Source of the DNA: JABSSA01 sp039984715 | GTDB taxonomy: Bacteria > Pseudomonadota > Alphaproteobacteria > Rhodobacterales > Rhodobacteraceae | Reading direction: 5' to 3' | Length of the DNA: 64,000 nt | NCBI GenBank assembly: GCA_039984715.1 | Contig: JBDWUA010000008.1 | Location: 1 to 64,000, forward strand | Part shown: piece after piece, positions 16,021 through 24,630 of the stretch | How the letters are laid out: each line of letters starts with the position of its first letter | How positions within the stretch are numbered: the first letter of the stretch is position 1 | Position numbers and translations under genes: made by a program | The notes under the pieces: generated by a model | The model's database searches: none | Told to the model about the DNA's origin: nothing | The model's input: only the letters and a program-made list of their open reading frames with translations

Positions 16021-16032
16021 GAAATATATTTC
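16021..16032. promoter_or_regulatory. SorC operator 1, palindrome between the ABC operon and its regulator
   Basis: GAAATATATTTC, a perfect 12-bp palindrome, lies 12 bp before the SorC-type regulator and about 145 bp upstream of the binding-protein start. The same 12 bp recur at 17018-17029 before the aldolase operon. The two copies in one cluster make an operator role likely. Confidence 0.7.
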
Positions 16033-16043
16033 AAGAGACTCGA

Positions 16044-16994
16044 ATGGCAAAAAGCGAAAACGGTGCAGGCCTGATGAACCGCACTTTAATACATATCGCC
16101 GCGACATTGCATTATCTGGAAGGCCTATCCCAAGTCGAAGTGGCGCGGCGCATGCAAATGTCCACGGCCAGTGTGTCGCGATTGCTTGCAAAAGCCCGCG
16201 AAGATGGCGTTGTTCGTTTTGAGGTCGCGCCCCTCGATGCGGCTGCTGACGACGACCAAAAGCTAGCCGAAGCATTGGGGCTGAAAACTGCGCGGGCCAT
16301 CGATACTGTGCGCCAACCTGCCCTTTCAGCTGCCGTCGGAAGCCTTATCAAAGAGGCCAAGTTGCCAAAGAACCCGGTTATCACGATCGGCTGGGGCCGT
16401 GCGATCCAAAATGTTGTGAGCCATGGTCTACCAAAGATCCCCGATGCGATAGTTGTCCCCACAACCGGAGGCATGAACCAATCTCAGGCACACTTTCAGA
16501 TCAACGAGTTTGCACGCACCGCAGCCGAACAGATAGGCGGTACCGCCAAGTTATTGTACGCGCCCGCCCAACCCGGTCCTGACCTATACGCGCAACTCAT
16601 CCGCGACCCCCAGATTGCTGCTATCATGGATCTTTGGAACCGCGTTGATGTTTCAGTTACCGGAATTGGGAACTTTCCCGAAACATCCGCAGAAAGCTCA
16701 CTCGGCTTCACGGCCGACGAAGCGGCGAACGTCAAAGGCGATATTGTCAGACAATATTTTGACGGCGATGGCGCTGCAATTGCGTGGCCCGGTCAGGAGA
16801 CTCAAATCGGCATTCATCGCAAACAACTCTCACGGGTTCCGCTCGCGATTGGCGTTAGTATTGGCAAAGATAAAGTTGACGCAATTATCGGCGCGGCTCG
16901 GTCTGGAATGATCAACACCCTCGTAACTGACATACGGACTGGACAGCAGGTTCTTGATCGCATCGGCTATACGGGTGCGCATCGAGAAACTTGA
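16044..16994 (+). CDS. SorC-family sugar-responsive transcriptional regulator
   Basis: A 316-residue regulator with an N-terminal helix-turn-helix (EGLSQVEVARRMQMSTASVS, then RLLAKAREDGVVRFEV) and a C-terminal SorC/DeoR-type sugar-phosphate-binding domain, with VITIGWGRAIQNVV, VVPTTGGMN and DVSVTGIGNFPET. SorC regulators act as tetramers that respond to phosphorylated sugars. It is divergent from the ABC importer and upstream of the aldolase/kinase genes. Palindromes directly before it and before the aldolase gene suggest that it controls both arms and itself. Length and domains are complete. Confidence 0.9.
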   Translation: MAKSENGAGLMNRTLIHIAATLHYLEGLSQVEVARRMQMSTASVSRLLAKAREDGVVRFEVAPLDAAADDDQKLAEALGLKTARAIDTVRQPALSAAVGSLIKEAKLPKNPVITIGWGRAIQNVVSHGLPKIPDAIVVPTTGGMNQSQAHFQINEFARTAAEQIGGTAKLLYAPAQPGPDLYAQLIRDPQIAAIMDLWNRVDVSVTGIGNFPETSAESSLGFTADEAANVKGDIVRQYFDGDGAAIAWPGQETQIGIHRKQLSRVPLAIGVSIGKDKVDAIIGAARSGMINTLVTDIRTGQQVLDRIGYTGAHRET

Positions 16995-17016
16995 AGGTGG
17001 GTGTTTGGCTGAGCTC

Positions 17017-17030
17017 TGAAATATATTTCA
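17017..17030. promoter_or_regulatory. SorC operator 2, palindrome before the aldolase operon
   Basis: TGAAATATATTTCA is a perfect 14-bp palindrome whose inner 12 bp equal the site at 16021-16032. It lies between the regulator stop (16994) and the aldolase start (17123), where a separate promoter for the catabolic genes would sit. Confidence 0.7.
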
Positions 17031-17122
17031 GCAATTAATTGTTGCAGCGCGGATCAGCGATTGTTACAAGATGGGTGGTCCAATCTTGGCCCGTCCTATT
17101 AAACTTGAGAAAGCAGGGTTCG

Positions 17123-18028
17123 ATGAGTACACCGATGACAACCGCAGAGACACGCGGATACCAGCAAATCTGTGGTGACAACGGATTGATGATGGTCATT
17201 GCCTGCGATCAACGTGGCGGAATGCGCAAAATTCTCGCGGACACACCAGAGGCCCAAAAAGCAATTGGCATCGATATTCTGGGTGAAACCAAGGCGGACA
17301 TTACACGGTTTCTGGCTAACAAGGCTACATGTGTTCTGCTGGATGCCACTTGCGCTGTTCCCGGTGTTGTCGATGATGGTGTGTTGACGCGAGACACTGG
17401 ATTGCTTGTCGGATTAGACGATTCAGGCTGGGATATCGACGAAAATGGCTATCGAAAGTCGATCATGATCCCCGGCGTTACAGCACGCCGCGTACGTGAA
17501 TTGGGCGGCACGGGGGCCAAATTAATGGTCTATCTGCGCCCCGATCACAAGGACGCAAACGAATACAACCTCCAGATTATCCGCGACATCGTTGCCGATT
17601 TCGCCGCCGAAGATTTGCTGCTTGTTGTAGAAATCCTGACCTATCAGGTCGATGGTGAATCCGACGCGGATTACAAGGCAGCCTTCCCTAGTCTTATCGT
17701 TGAATGCACAAAGATGGCGCTCGCGCTTGGGTCCAAAGTTTTGAAAATGCCATACCCAGGCACGGCCAAAGCCTGTGCCGAAATCACGCAAGCCTGTGAT
17801 GGCGTGCCTTGGGCCGTCTTGTCAGCTGGCGTTGATCACGAGACTTTTGTTGGTCAGGTCGCAACTGCAATGGAAAACGGGGCCTCTGGTGTCATCGCTG
17901 GCCGTGCACTTTGGAAAGATTGTATCTCGTTGGATCGTTCGGTCTCAGAAGATCGTCTTGAAAACATCGCCAGCGTTCGTCTTCGTGAACTCCAGTCGAT
18001 CCTTAACGATCATGTCAGCCAGGCTTAA
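17123..18028 (+). CDS. Class I ketose-(bis)phosphate aldolase of the LacD/YihT family
   Basis: The start at ATG 17123 gives 301 residues. The fold and motifs are those of tagatose-1,6-bisphosphate and sulfofructose-1-phosphate aldolases: LMMVIACDQRGGMRKIL (phosphate/substrate loop), CVLLDATCAVPGVVDD, VLKMPYPGT with a probable Schiff-base Lys near 208, and PWAVLSAGVDHETFVGQVAT, then GVIAGRALWK. Such enzymes split a phosphorylated ketose into dihydroxyacetone phosphate and an aldehyde. Its substrate is presumably made from the sugar imported by the FrcBCA-like system and phosphorylated by the two kinases downstream. Its end overlaps the ROK kinase start by 17 bp. Neither a sulfoquinovose isomerase nor a PfkB kinase is present, so a sulfoglycolysis role is not supported here. 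Confidence 0.8.
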   Translation: MSTPMTTAETRGYQQICGDNGLMMVIACDQRGGMRKILADTPEAQKAIGIDILGETKADITRFLANKATCVLLDATCAVPGVVDDGVLTRDTGLLVGLDDSGWDIDENGYRKSIMIPGVTARRVRELGGTGAKLMVYLRPDHKDANEYNLQIIRDIVADFAAEDLLLVVEILTYQVDGESDADYKAAFPSLIVECTKMALALGSKVLKMPYPGTAKACAEITQACDGVPWAVLSAGVDHETFVGQVATAMENGASGVIAGRALWKDCISLDRSVSEDRLENIASVRLRELQSILNDHVSQA

Positions 18029-18872
18029 GTCGACCATTGGCCTCGATGTTGGTGGAACACGCATACGTGCAGCCCGCGTCACACAGGACGGCGAGATGTT
18101 GCATCATCTCGTCGAGCCGGTCGTCTCAGACAGAACTGGCTTTGTTAATCAGGTTCTCCGCCTGATCAACACAGTGCGTGACGAAACGACCTGCGGTGTT
18201 GGCATCGGCATCCCTGGCCGCGTTATGGGCGGAACAGGACAGATCGTAACGGCAGGTTACTTAGACATCGATGGTCTGGAACTGCCCGATCTCGTCCGGA
18301 CCAAGACCCAACTGCCCTGTCAGACCCTGAACGATGCAGCGATGGCCTTGATCGCTGAAGGTCGAGGGTCCAGCGGCCTCGTCGCGATGATCACAGTTGG
18401 CACTGGCGTAGGAGGCGCGCTTTTGCTGGACGGTATTCCCTATCACGGTGGCGATTTTGCAGGTCAATTCGGACACATAGTCGTCGCGGCTGACGGCCCA
18501 ATGTGTAACTGTGGACGCCGAGGTTGTGTTGAGACCTTTAGCGCGGGCCCGGCTCTTGGCGCGTTAATCGCCAAGGCAGATTTTCCACAGAGCACGACAG
18601 CCGCTGGAATAATTGAAGCCGCGGCAAATGGTGACGATAAAGCGAACGACGTAATGGAAGCATGGGCTGCACCGATGGAACGCGCCCTTCAAACCCTAAT
18701 CGCTGTCGTAGATCCGACGCGCATTATTTTTGGCGGTGGCCTTGGCATTGATATGGCCCGTATTATCACCGCAAGAAACAAGCGCAGCGCTTGGTTCAAT
18801 CGCCCAATTGTCCCAGCACGTTGGGGGGATAATGCCGGTGTGATTGGCGCGGGCCTTGCCGGATTTTTGTAA
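18012..18872 (+). CDS. ROK-family sugar kinase
   Basis: The ATG at 18012 lies within the aldolase gene; upstream frame is the aldolase in another register. The 286-residue protein starts with the ATP-binding STIGLDVGGTRIRAARVTQD and has the sugar-binding segment GEAxGQFGH-like DFAGQFGHIVV. It carries the zinc-binding ROK signature CNCGRRGCVE, and FGGGLGIDMAR near the end. The catalytic Asp is in LNDAAMALIAEG. It phosphorylates a hexose or amino-sugar on entry. Overlap with the aldolase gene and the shared palindrome upstream place it in the SorC regulon. Confidence 0.88.
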   Translation: MSARLKSTIGLDVGGTRIRAARVTQDGEMLHHLVEPVVSDRTGFVNQVLRLINTVRDETTCGVGIGIPGRVMGGTGQIVTAGYLDIDGLELPDLVRTKTQLPCQTLNDAAMALIAEGRGSSGLVAMITVGTGVGGALLLDGIPYHGGDFAGQFGHIVVAADGPMCNCGRRGCVETFSAGPALGALIAKADFPQSTTAAGIIEAAANGDDKANDVMEAWAAPMERALQTLIAVVDPTRIIFGGGLGIDMARIITARNKRSAWFNRPIVPARWGDNAGVIGAGLAGFL

Positions 18873-18884
18873 GGGATCATTGCA

Positions 18885-19430
18885 ATGAAACGTGCACTCT
18901 TGGTCAATGGCGTTCCTGCGAGCGGCAAATCCACAATTGCAAACACTTTGACGCCACACCTAACGTCTGCGGGCTTTAACCCCGTCCCGTTCGCCCTCGA
19001 TACCGTCAAAGAAGGGCTGTTCGCTCAAATTGGGACAGGAGACCGCGAATACAACCGCATGCTTGGTCGCGCCAGTTATCATGCAATATTCAATACGATT
19101 GCGGCTTTTCCAGATCGGCTTCTGGCGGTCATAGATGCATGGCACGGTTTTCAGCCCAAAGACGTTGTCAAGGATCACTTGGAACGCGCAGCAATTGACC
19201 AAGTCATCGAGATTTGGGTTGCCATTCGCCCCGCCACTGCCGCTGCTCGTTATAAAGCGCGATCACAAGAACGCCACGCGGGACATCTCCCTGCATCCTA
19301 CGCGGATGAGCTTTTTACATTGGCAGGAAACGCCCAACCCTTAGGATTGGGCGAAGTTATCACTGTCGACGGCGAAGACACCTTAACCAATGACGCAATT
19401 GAGAAAATCATAAAACAACTGCATCCTTAG
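18885..19430 (+). CDS. Small P-loop kinase of the SorC sugar operon
   Basis: A 181-residue protein with Walker A in LLVNGVPASGKSTIANTL, DTVKEGLFAQIG resembling a substrate lid, and LLAVIDAWHGF as a Walker B-like strand, similar in size to gluconokinases, shikimate kinases and related zeta-toxin/chloramphenicol-kinase folds. It starts 12 bp after the ROK kinase, so it is probably the second phosphorylation step of the pathway. The substrate is not deducible. A regulatory or repair role cannot be excluded. Confidence 0.7.
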   Translation: MKRALLVNGVPASGKSTIANTLTPHLTSAGFNPVPFALDTVKEGLFAQIGTGDREYNRMLGRASYHAIFNTIAAFPDRLLAVIDAWHGFQPKDVVKDHLERAAIDQVIEIWVAIRPATAAARYKARSQERHAGHLPASYADELFTLAGNAQPLGLGEVITVDGEDTLTNDAIEKIIKQLHP

Positions 19431-19439
19431 GCGGACCAA

Positions 19440-19982
19440 TCAGCAGGCCGTATAAGGGCGAGCAATACCCAGATCTTCTGGTCTGACTTTTGCTGCACCA
19501 GTGACTTGCAGGACCCAAGTCGTGACTTGTTGCCATTTCGTAAGGAAATTATCAGCTTCTTCACCTGTGAAGTTCACGACAATATTTTCACGCCCTGCCA
19601 TGCGAGTGTTGAAATCAGGATTTTGTGCAGTCTCAGAGTAGGCGGATACCAAAGTGGCGATGACATCCTCGGAAACATCCCGACGAACAAAAACACCATA
19701 GAATGGGCCCCAAGGGAGAAATTTTTCCATTTCAGGGATGTCATTGGTGATCGCCGGACCGCCTGAAGGGATATCCGCTTCTTCGGCATTCACAATCGCG
19801 AACCCCTGCATGTTGCCCGTCTTAATCTGTCTCGCGGCCGCAGAAACGCCCGATGGCATAAAGTCAGCTTCACCGCCTAGTATTGCCGTCAAGCCAGGAC
19901 CTTCAACATCGAAAGGAATAGCCGTGACATCAAAGTCGTTCGAAATATCATGATATATGCACCAAGGGCGGATTGCAGACAT
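19440..19982 (-). pseudogene. TctC-type tricarboxylate-binding protein, C-terminal fragment only
   Basis: The 180 residues correspond to the C-terminal half of a tripartite tricarboxylate transporter receptor: PFDVEGPGLTAILGGEADFM, SGVSAAARQIKTGNMQGFAI and GPFYGVFVRRDVSEDVIATL. The signal peptide and first lobe (about 130-150 residues) are missing and no ribosome site precedes the nominal ATG. No TctA or TctB genes are nearby. This is best read as a remnant left by a deletion between the sugar operon and the chemoreceptor gene. Confidence 0.75.
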
Positions 19983-20040
19983 TCGATGCAGTTGCGTATT
20001 TGTAACGCCATGCTAGCGATAGCGTTCATTCGAGAACTGA

Positions 20041-22128
20041 TTATGCGACTTTCACCTGCACGGCGGCTTCTGTATTCTCCAGAGAAAGGACAGAGAATTT
20101 TTGGATATCATTCAACAGCACGTCACAATCGGCGCTCACGTTTTCAGCAGCAGCTGCCAATTCTTCTGACATCGCAGCATTCCCCTGTGTAATCCTTTCG
20201 ATTTCAACTACTGTTTTGTTAATCTCGCCGACACCATGGGCCTGCTCTGATGCCGCCAAAGCCATATTTTTTGTGTCCGTTGATATTTGCAAGATCGACG
20301 TGCTGATCGCCTCAAAATCAGTTGCCACAGCTCCAACCAATTCGTCCCCGGTCTGCACATTCTCGACGCTTTTCAAGATCAACGCCGAGATGTCTTCAGC
20401 AGCCGTTGATGCGCGTTGTGCAAGCGCGCGAACTTCAGAAGCAACAACAGCAAAACCCCGTCCTTCTTCACCAGCCCGCGCAGCTTCGACGCCCGCATTC
20501 AGAGCAAGCAGATTTGTTTGGAATGCGATATCACTTATCAAACTTGTGATTTTTGAGATATCTTGAGACGATTCTCTAATATCTTGCATTGCCTCGACGG
20601 TTTTTTGAGCGTTCTCATACCCTTGCTTGGCTTTGTGAGTGGTGCCTTCCACATTTTTTTCGATGTTGTTTGCACTTCCTGCAACAGATTCAATCGACAC
20701 TGAAAGTTCCTCAAGCGCTGCCGAGGATTCTTCAAGCGCCGCCGCTTGTTCCTGCGCACTTTTCGAAAGATTGTTTGAGGCGTTGGTGACTTGTGCGAAC
20801 TCTGATCTGATTTGTTCCGTCGTGCTCCGAATGCTATCCAATATACTGGATAGGTCCGAAATCGCCGAATTAAAAAGCTGGCGAAGCTCATCATATCCTT
20901 CTGGCAGTTCAGCCGTAATAAGCCGTGATAGATCGCTATTCGCCAAAGCCTGCAAACCTAGACTCAGTTCTTTTACAACGCTCTCTTGTTGCTGCAGTTG
21001 CTCTTGTACAGCTTTCTGTTGTTGCTGTTGCTGCTTCTGCTCAGCGACCTCTGCCGCGGCTTTTGTTGCCGCATCGCGATCTGCCGCTTCCTTTTCTCTC
21101 GCTTCGCTCTCCAAGCGCACTTTGCGCTGTTCTTGTCGTTGCCGATCTTCATCCATTTTGCGCTGTTCTTCTTCTGCCTGCCGACGCTCTTGAATCCGCG
21201 TCCCAAAGGCCATGACTGAACGGATCACATCACCAAGTTCATCGCGCCGATTGACGATGGAGCTGTCTACCTGCTGCGTGCCATCGGCTTCTTCTTGATC
21301 AATGTTATCAATTAAATTTGGAATGGCCTTAACCGGGCGAATGATCTTTTTGCGAACTGAAAAGAATGCCCCAACACCCACAAGAAAGGCCAATCCTAGC
21401 ACAGCCGCACACGTCAAAAAGAATGCGCCCTTATCTTGTTCAATAATTTGCGTGGCATTTTTTTCTTCTGTCTCTGCTATATGGGTCAGAAGTTCCTGGC
21501 TGCTTAGTGAAAAGCTGGAGCTGACATGCCTGATCTGTTCGCTAATTTTACCCAACAAAGGTTGTTCTTCGTACTTAAAATTTGCCTGTGCTGCGTCGAA
21601 ATCTCCGGCCTTGGCAAGCCGTAAAGTCCTGCTGTTTGACACGGTATACAACGACATCAGGCGATCAATGTTCAACGCTGCCCGCGAGGTGGTCAAAATG
21701 TGTAATGCCAAGGTGGGATCTTCTACGCCCCCCTGTTTAGCTATGGCTTGAAATTGAATGACCTTACTTTGGTACGCACGAATGGTTCGACGCAACGAGG
21801 CGCGCAATTCAACTTCTTTAACCGGCTCAAAGCTCTTCGCAGATAGGTTTGAACGCCGGGTTTTTAAAAGCGCAGCCTGTAGTTGAAATACGTTGATGAT
21901 ATCGACACTCATCGCATTGCTAACCTGCGCAATTCTATTCGCCGACTTAAAGCTCTGAGAGGCCATATCCAAGCCTGACTGCGTCCTGGATGAGGCCATC
22001 TGCAACGCCACTGCCGTTACAAGTGCCAACAGTAGAATAGGTGCTAAAACCCACGTCAAAATCAGATTACTGATCTTAAGATCTAGCTTGATCTTTGGAA
22101 GGAAGAACTGCTTTTTTGCACTATCCAT
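20041..22128 (-). CDS. Methyl-accepting chemotaxis protein
   Basis: A 695-residue chemoreceptor. TM1 is near residues 20-44 (LILTWVLAPILLLALVTAVA), followed by a helical periplasmic sensor of about 185 residues, TM2 near 234-257, then HAMP (259-315). A very Gln/Glu/Lys-rich coiled coil follows (about 315-390, with the run EQKQQQQQQKAVQEQ), then a second HAMP-like linker and the kinase-control tip FQTNLLALNAGVEAARAGEE and FAVVASEVRALAQRAS. There is no C-terminal CheR-binding pentapeptide. No che genes are in the window. It lies 23 bp downstream of a repeat-built exported protein on the same strand, which may present ligand to the sensor domain. Confidence 0.92.
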   Translation of the reverse strand: MDSAKKQFFLPKIKLDLKISNLILTWVLAPILLLALVTAVALQMASSRTQSGLDMASQSFKSANRIAQVSNAMSVDIINVFQLQAALLKTRRSNLSAKSFEPVKEVELRASLRRTIRAYQSKVIQFQAIAKQGGVEDPTLALHILTTSRAALNIDRLMSLYTVSNSRTLRLAKAGDFDAAQANFKYEEQPLLGKISEQIRHVSSSFSLSSQELLTHIAETEEKNATQIIEQDKGAFFLTCAAVLGLAFLVGVGAFFSVRKKIIRPVKAIPNLIDNIDQEEADGTQQVDSSIVNRRDELGDVIRSVMAFGTRIQERRQAEEEQRKMDEDRQRQEQRKVRLESEAREKEAADRDAATKAAAEVAEQKQQQQQQKAVQEQLQQQESVVKELSLGLQALANSDLSRLITAELPEGYDELRQLFNSAISDLSSILDSIRSTTEQIRSEFAQVTNASNNLSKSAQEQAAALEESSAALEELSVSIESVAGSANNIEKNVEGTTHKAKQGYENAQKTVEAMQDIRESSQDISKITSLISDIAFQTNLLALNAGVEAARAGEEGRGFAVVASEVRALAQRASTAAEDISALILKSVENVQTGDELVGAVATDFEAISTSILQISTDTKNMALAASEQAHGVGEINKTVVEIERITQGNAAMSEELAAAAENVSADCDVLLNDIQKFSVLSLENTEAAVQVKVA

Positions 22129-22151
22129 AATAAATCACACTCTTTTACGGA

Positions 22152-23084
22152 TCAGGATTTATGCTGAGTGATGATCAAGGAAACCACTGCGCGCGCTTGT
22201 TCAATTGAACGGTGGACATCTGATGGCGTACGCCCCCCTGTATAAGGAGCAGAACGGCCTGCCTTTCTTGCACCTGCTTTGACCTTCACTGCGTTTATGT
22301 CCGCGCGTGCGCGACCCAAGACACGTATGACGTCTGTTGGTGTAATCGATTGCGGCCTCTTTTGAGGCACATCAATGCCCCCCTTGGCCGCATATTGCGC
22401 AGACATTTCGCTTAGGGCCTTAATGTCTTGCAGCAGATCAATAGATGCATCATAAGCATCAGCCGGACTTCGCCCTTCCGACAGAGGCACCTGAGACATC
22501 ACATTCTCCACATTGGAGAGCCCTATTCCTTCGGCCAGCGAGACCATGTCATTTCGAACGGTTTCGGCCAGTTGGAAGACATCATTAGGCACCGTTGCAG
22601 GGATCCCCAAGGAATCCAGACTGGCAGAAACTTGCTTCAGACTATTCAACACATCTGATGGCGTCTTTCCGGATGGCAGGCTGGTATCTTGTTGCGCGTC
22701 CATGATGCCATAGGCTGGCAGAAGGGCTTCTGCTTCAACATAAAGAGCATCCACAAAGGATTTGACGACCCCAGGAGATATCGTCTTTACCTCAAGCTCA
22801 GGCATAGATTTTGTGGGCAGGCCATTCATAAACCGCAAAAGCTGCATTTTGCGCCAGACATCACGCCCTGTTTGTAGAACGTGGCGCGGCAAAGCAGGCT
22901 CACCCGTACCGCTTTGAATCGGCACCGTGGTGAAATTAGATTCGTTCATCTTACCCAACATGGCGAGAACTGTCTCGGTCCGCTGAAAAACCTCATTGGG
23001 TGTCGTTTCCGCCGTGACTGCCGTGCCCCCCATAGCCCCTAAAAAAGCGAAACTGATGAGATATCTTTGTATAAACATCGGCAT
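22152..23084 (-). CDS. Exported protein built of about eight (T/S)PxDV helical repeats
   Basis: ATG 23078 (GGGAG 8 nt upstream) may be the true start, two codons inside the frame. A signal peptide (FIQRYLISFAFLGAMGGTAV) is followed by 285 residues of mostly helical sequence. The motif (T/S/V/L)P-x-(D/E)-V recurs near residues 28 (TPNEV), 65 (LPRHV), 103 (SPGVV), 141 (TPSDV), 165 (VPNDV), 206 (SPADA), 248 (TPTDV) and 286 (TPSDV). The period is usually 37-42 residues, each copy capping an amphipathic helix with spaced Leu/Val. I do not know the family by name. It precedes the chemoreceptor gene by 23 bp, so the two are cotranscribed; a periplasmic co-receptor role is inference. Confidence 0.75.
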   Translation of the reverse strand: MPMFIQRYLISFAFLGAMGGTAVTAETTPNEVFQRTETVLAMLGKMNESNFTTVPIQSGTGEPALPRHVLQTGRDVWRKMQLLRFMNGLPTKSMPELEVKTISPGVVKSFVDALYVEAEALLPAYGIMDAQQDTSLPSGKTPSDVLNSLKQVSASLDSLGIPATVPNDVFQLAETVRNDMVSLAEGIGLSNVENVMSQVPLSEGRSPADAYDASIDLLQDIKALSEMSAQYAAKGGIDVPQKRPQSITPTDVIRVLGRARADINAVKVKAGARKAGRSAPYTGGRTPSDVHRSIEQARAVVSLIITQHKS

Positions 23085-23188
23085 GTCTCCCTACCCGATC
23101 AGGATAGAGAGCTAGGGTCTAAGACCTAAGAAATTGTTGATAACATGTATATAAAACGCTGCCGTGCACCACTCAACGCGCTCAATGG

Positions 23189-23377
23189 TTAATGTTGCAA
23201 AGTTTGTGGAACGCTGAAGGCATCAAGGACCCCATCCACACGCGATCTTTGATATTCCCCTTGTTCAGCAGGAAGGGCACCCAACGTCCACGCGTACATC
23301 CGCATGGCATTGATTGATCCAATCACAAGGGCCTCACGTTCGCCAATGTCTGCTTTAGTAAAGCGATCTTGCAGCAT
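23189..23377 (-). CDS. Possible small hypothetical protein
   Basis: A 62-residue frame (MLQDRFTKADIGEREALVIG, then SINAMRMYAWTLGALPAEQG) with ordinary amino-acid composition, located between the repeat protein and the VPLPA-CTERM gene. No ribosome site is convincing and no family is recognised. It could be a fragment of a decayed gene. Confidence 0.3.
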   Translation of the reverse strand: MLQDRFTKADIGEREALVIGSINAMRMYAWTLGALPAEQGEYQRSRVDGVLDAFSVPQTLQH

Positions 23378-23479
23378 TTAGCTCACTGGTCAAAGTCCGG
23401 AATGGGCCGCTTGTAAACCTTAAAAGCAATTTTCGGCAAATTGGATGAAAAAACACGCTGCGATCGGCACTGCGGAAGT

Positions 23480-24139
23480 TCAGTTCGCACCCAAATGAAC
23501 TTTTGTTTTACGGCGACGCGACATCAACACGGCTAAGCTTGCAATGAGCATCGCTCCAGAGGCAGGCAATGGCACCGCCGAAGGCACTGGTGTTAGATCG
23601 TTAATCCGAAATGTATCGACCGAGACCCGATCAAAATCAGTCCCGACGGTCGCCGCATTTTCGAAATCATGCGTTCGGATCTCAAACCGCCTAAATGCCA
23701 TGTCGGAACTTATTCCGAAAAAGCCATTTCCGTGAAAACCAACAACTCCAACATAGGTATCGGAGCTGTCAAATATGGCTATCTCACCAGAGCCGTTGAC
23801 ACCTAGTAAATGGAGCCCGATCGCGAACACGTCAGACGAAAATTCGCCTTCGATACGGCCTACACCATTCCCAGAAAACGGGTCTCCCGCATCTGTGATA
23901 GTTCCTGCGCCTGAGGACGAGACCAGATCTGAGCCGACCACCCCGATGGTATTGAAATCTACGTCAGCGAAAACACCATCAGATGCGCCAACTGGACCTG
24001 AAAAATCGATAAAAGTTGTTTCAGCGCCGAGAAACCCCGCGTAGCCCATTTCGTCAAAAAAACCCGTGATCGAGGCAGCGGATATAGGCGTCGATAAGCT
24101 CATAAGAAAGAAGGTCAAAACAGTTGCAATCTTGGTCAT
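23480..24139 (-). CDS. Exported protein with VPLPA-CTERM sorting signal
   Basis: The 219-residue protein has an N-terminal signal peptide (TKIATVLTFFLMSLSTPISA) and a C-terminal sorting signal SAVPLPASGAMLIASLAVLM ending SRRRKTKV: the VPLPA motif, a hydrophobic helix and a basic tail, as used by the alphaproteobacterial PEP-CTERM/exosortase variant. The body is beta-rich, Gly/Asp-rich (ITDAGDPFSGNGVGRIEGEF), resembling extracellular-matrix associated PEP-CTERM proteins. The exosortase is not in the window. A second VPLPA protein lies at 31960. Substrate or role unknown; surface or exopolysaccharide association is typical of the class. Confidence 0.85.
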   Translation of the reverse strand: MTKIATVLTFFLMSLSTPISAASITGFFDEMGYAGFLGAETTFIDFSGPVGASDGVFADVDFNTIGVVGSDLVSSSGAGTITDAGDPFSGNGVGRIEGEFSSDVFAIGLHLLGVNGSGEIAIFDSSDTYVGVVGFHGNGFFGISSDMAFRRFEIRTHDFENAATVGTDFDRVSVDTFRINDLTPVPSAVPLPASGAMLIASLAVLMSRRRKTKVHLGAN

Positions 24140-24630
24140 AGTGTTTCCTTTCGCATATACATTCCCAAAAAAGAGAAGCGATTCATTGGTTACAAAAAAC
24201 GATGCGAAGAAGGATGGTGCATTGAGTTGATCAAGTCATGAGTATGAATACTCAATTTTGGACAGGTGATATCGATTGATACCCTTTCATTTCATGCGGC
24301 AGGAGAGTCAAAAAATGCAGCCTTTGGTCAAATTCAGTCCAAGGTCCGAAAACGTCCGCTCTCCAGTCATCGAGCCACCCATTGATTTCGCAGCCGCGGC
24401 GAATGACTGCTAAGCGGGTGCAACTGCAGCGTCTTGTACGAGGGGCGAAGGTCCGGAATGGGCCGGGACTGCATCGTTCGAACTGTTGAAACGGCATATG
24501 CCGCGATGCAGAGAACAGAAGAAATAATTGCCTTAGGGGAATTTTGTATTTCGATTACCCACTATAAAATCTAGAATTTATCTGATTAGTACATAGATAC
24601 TATTCAGTTGAAATTATGAAAGGTAAGTAA
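24140..24630. other. Non-coding gap with copies of the dispersed repeat
   Basis: No convincing gene. Around 24380-24500 are degenerate pieces related to the dispersed family described at 30340-31050, including GAAGGTCCGGAATGGGCCG at 24446 and TTTCGCAGCCGCGGCGAATG near 24386. The last 100 bp are AT-rich and probably hold the promoter of the TPM gene. Confidence 0.5.

Noticed and set aside
17123..18028. Sulfoquinovose breakdown role for the aldolase cluster
   Set aside because: The aldolase resembles YihT, but the isomerase, PfkB-type kinase and sulfolactaldehyde enzymes expected for sulfoglycolysis are absent from the cluster.
20990..21200. Low-complexity CTG/TTG-rich tract, considered as a repeat element
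   Set aside because: It encodes the Gln/Glu/Lys-rich coiled coil of the chemoreceptor; no exact unit repeats beyond the CAA/CAG codon run.
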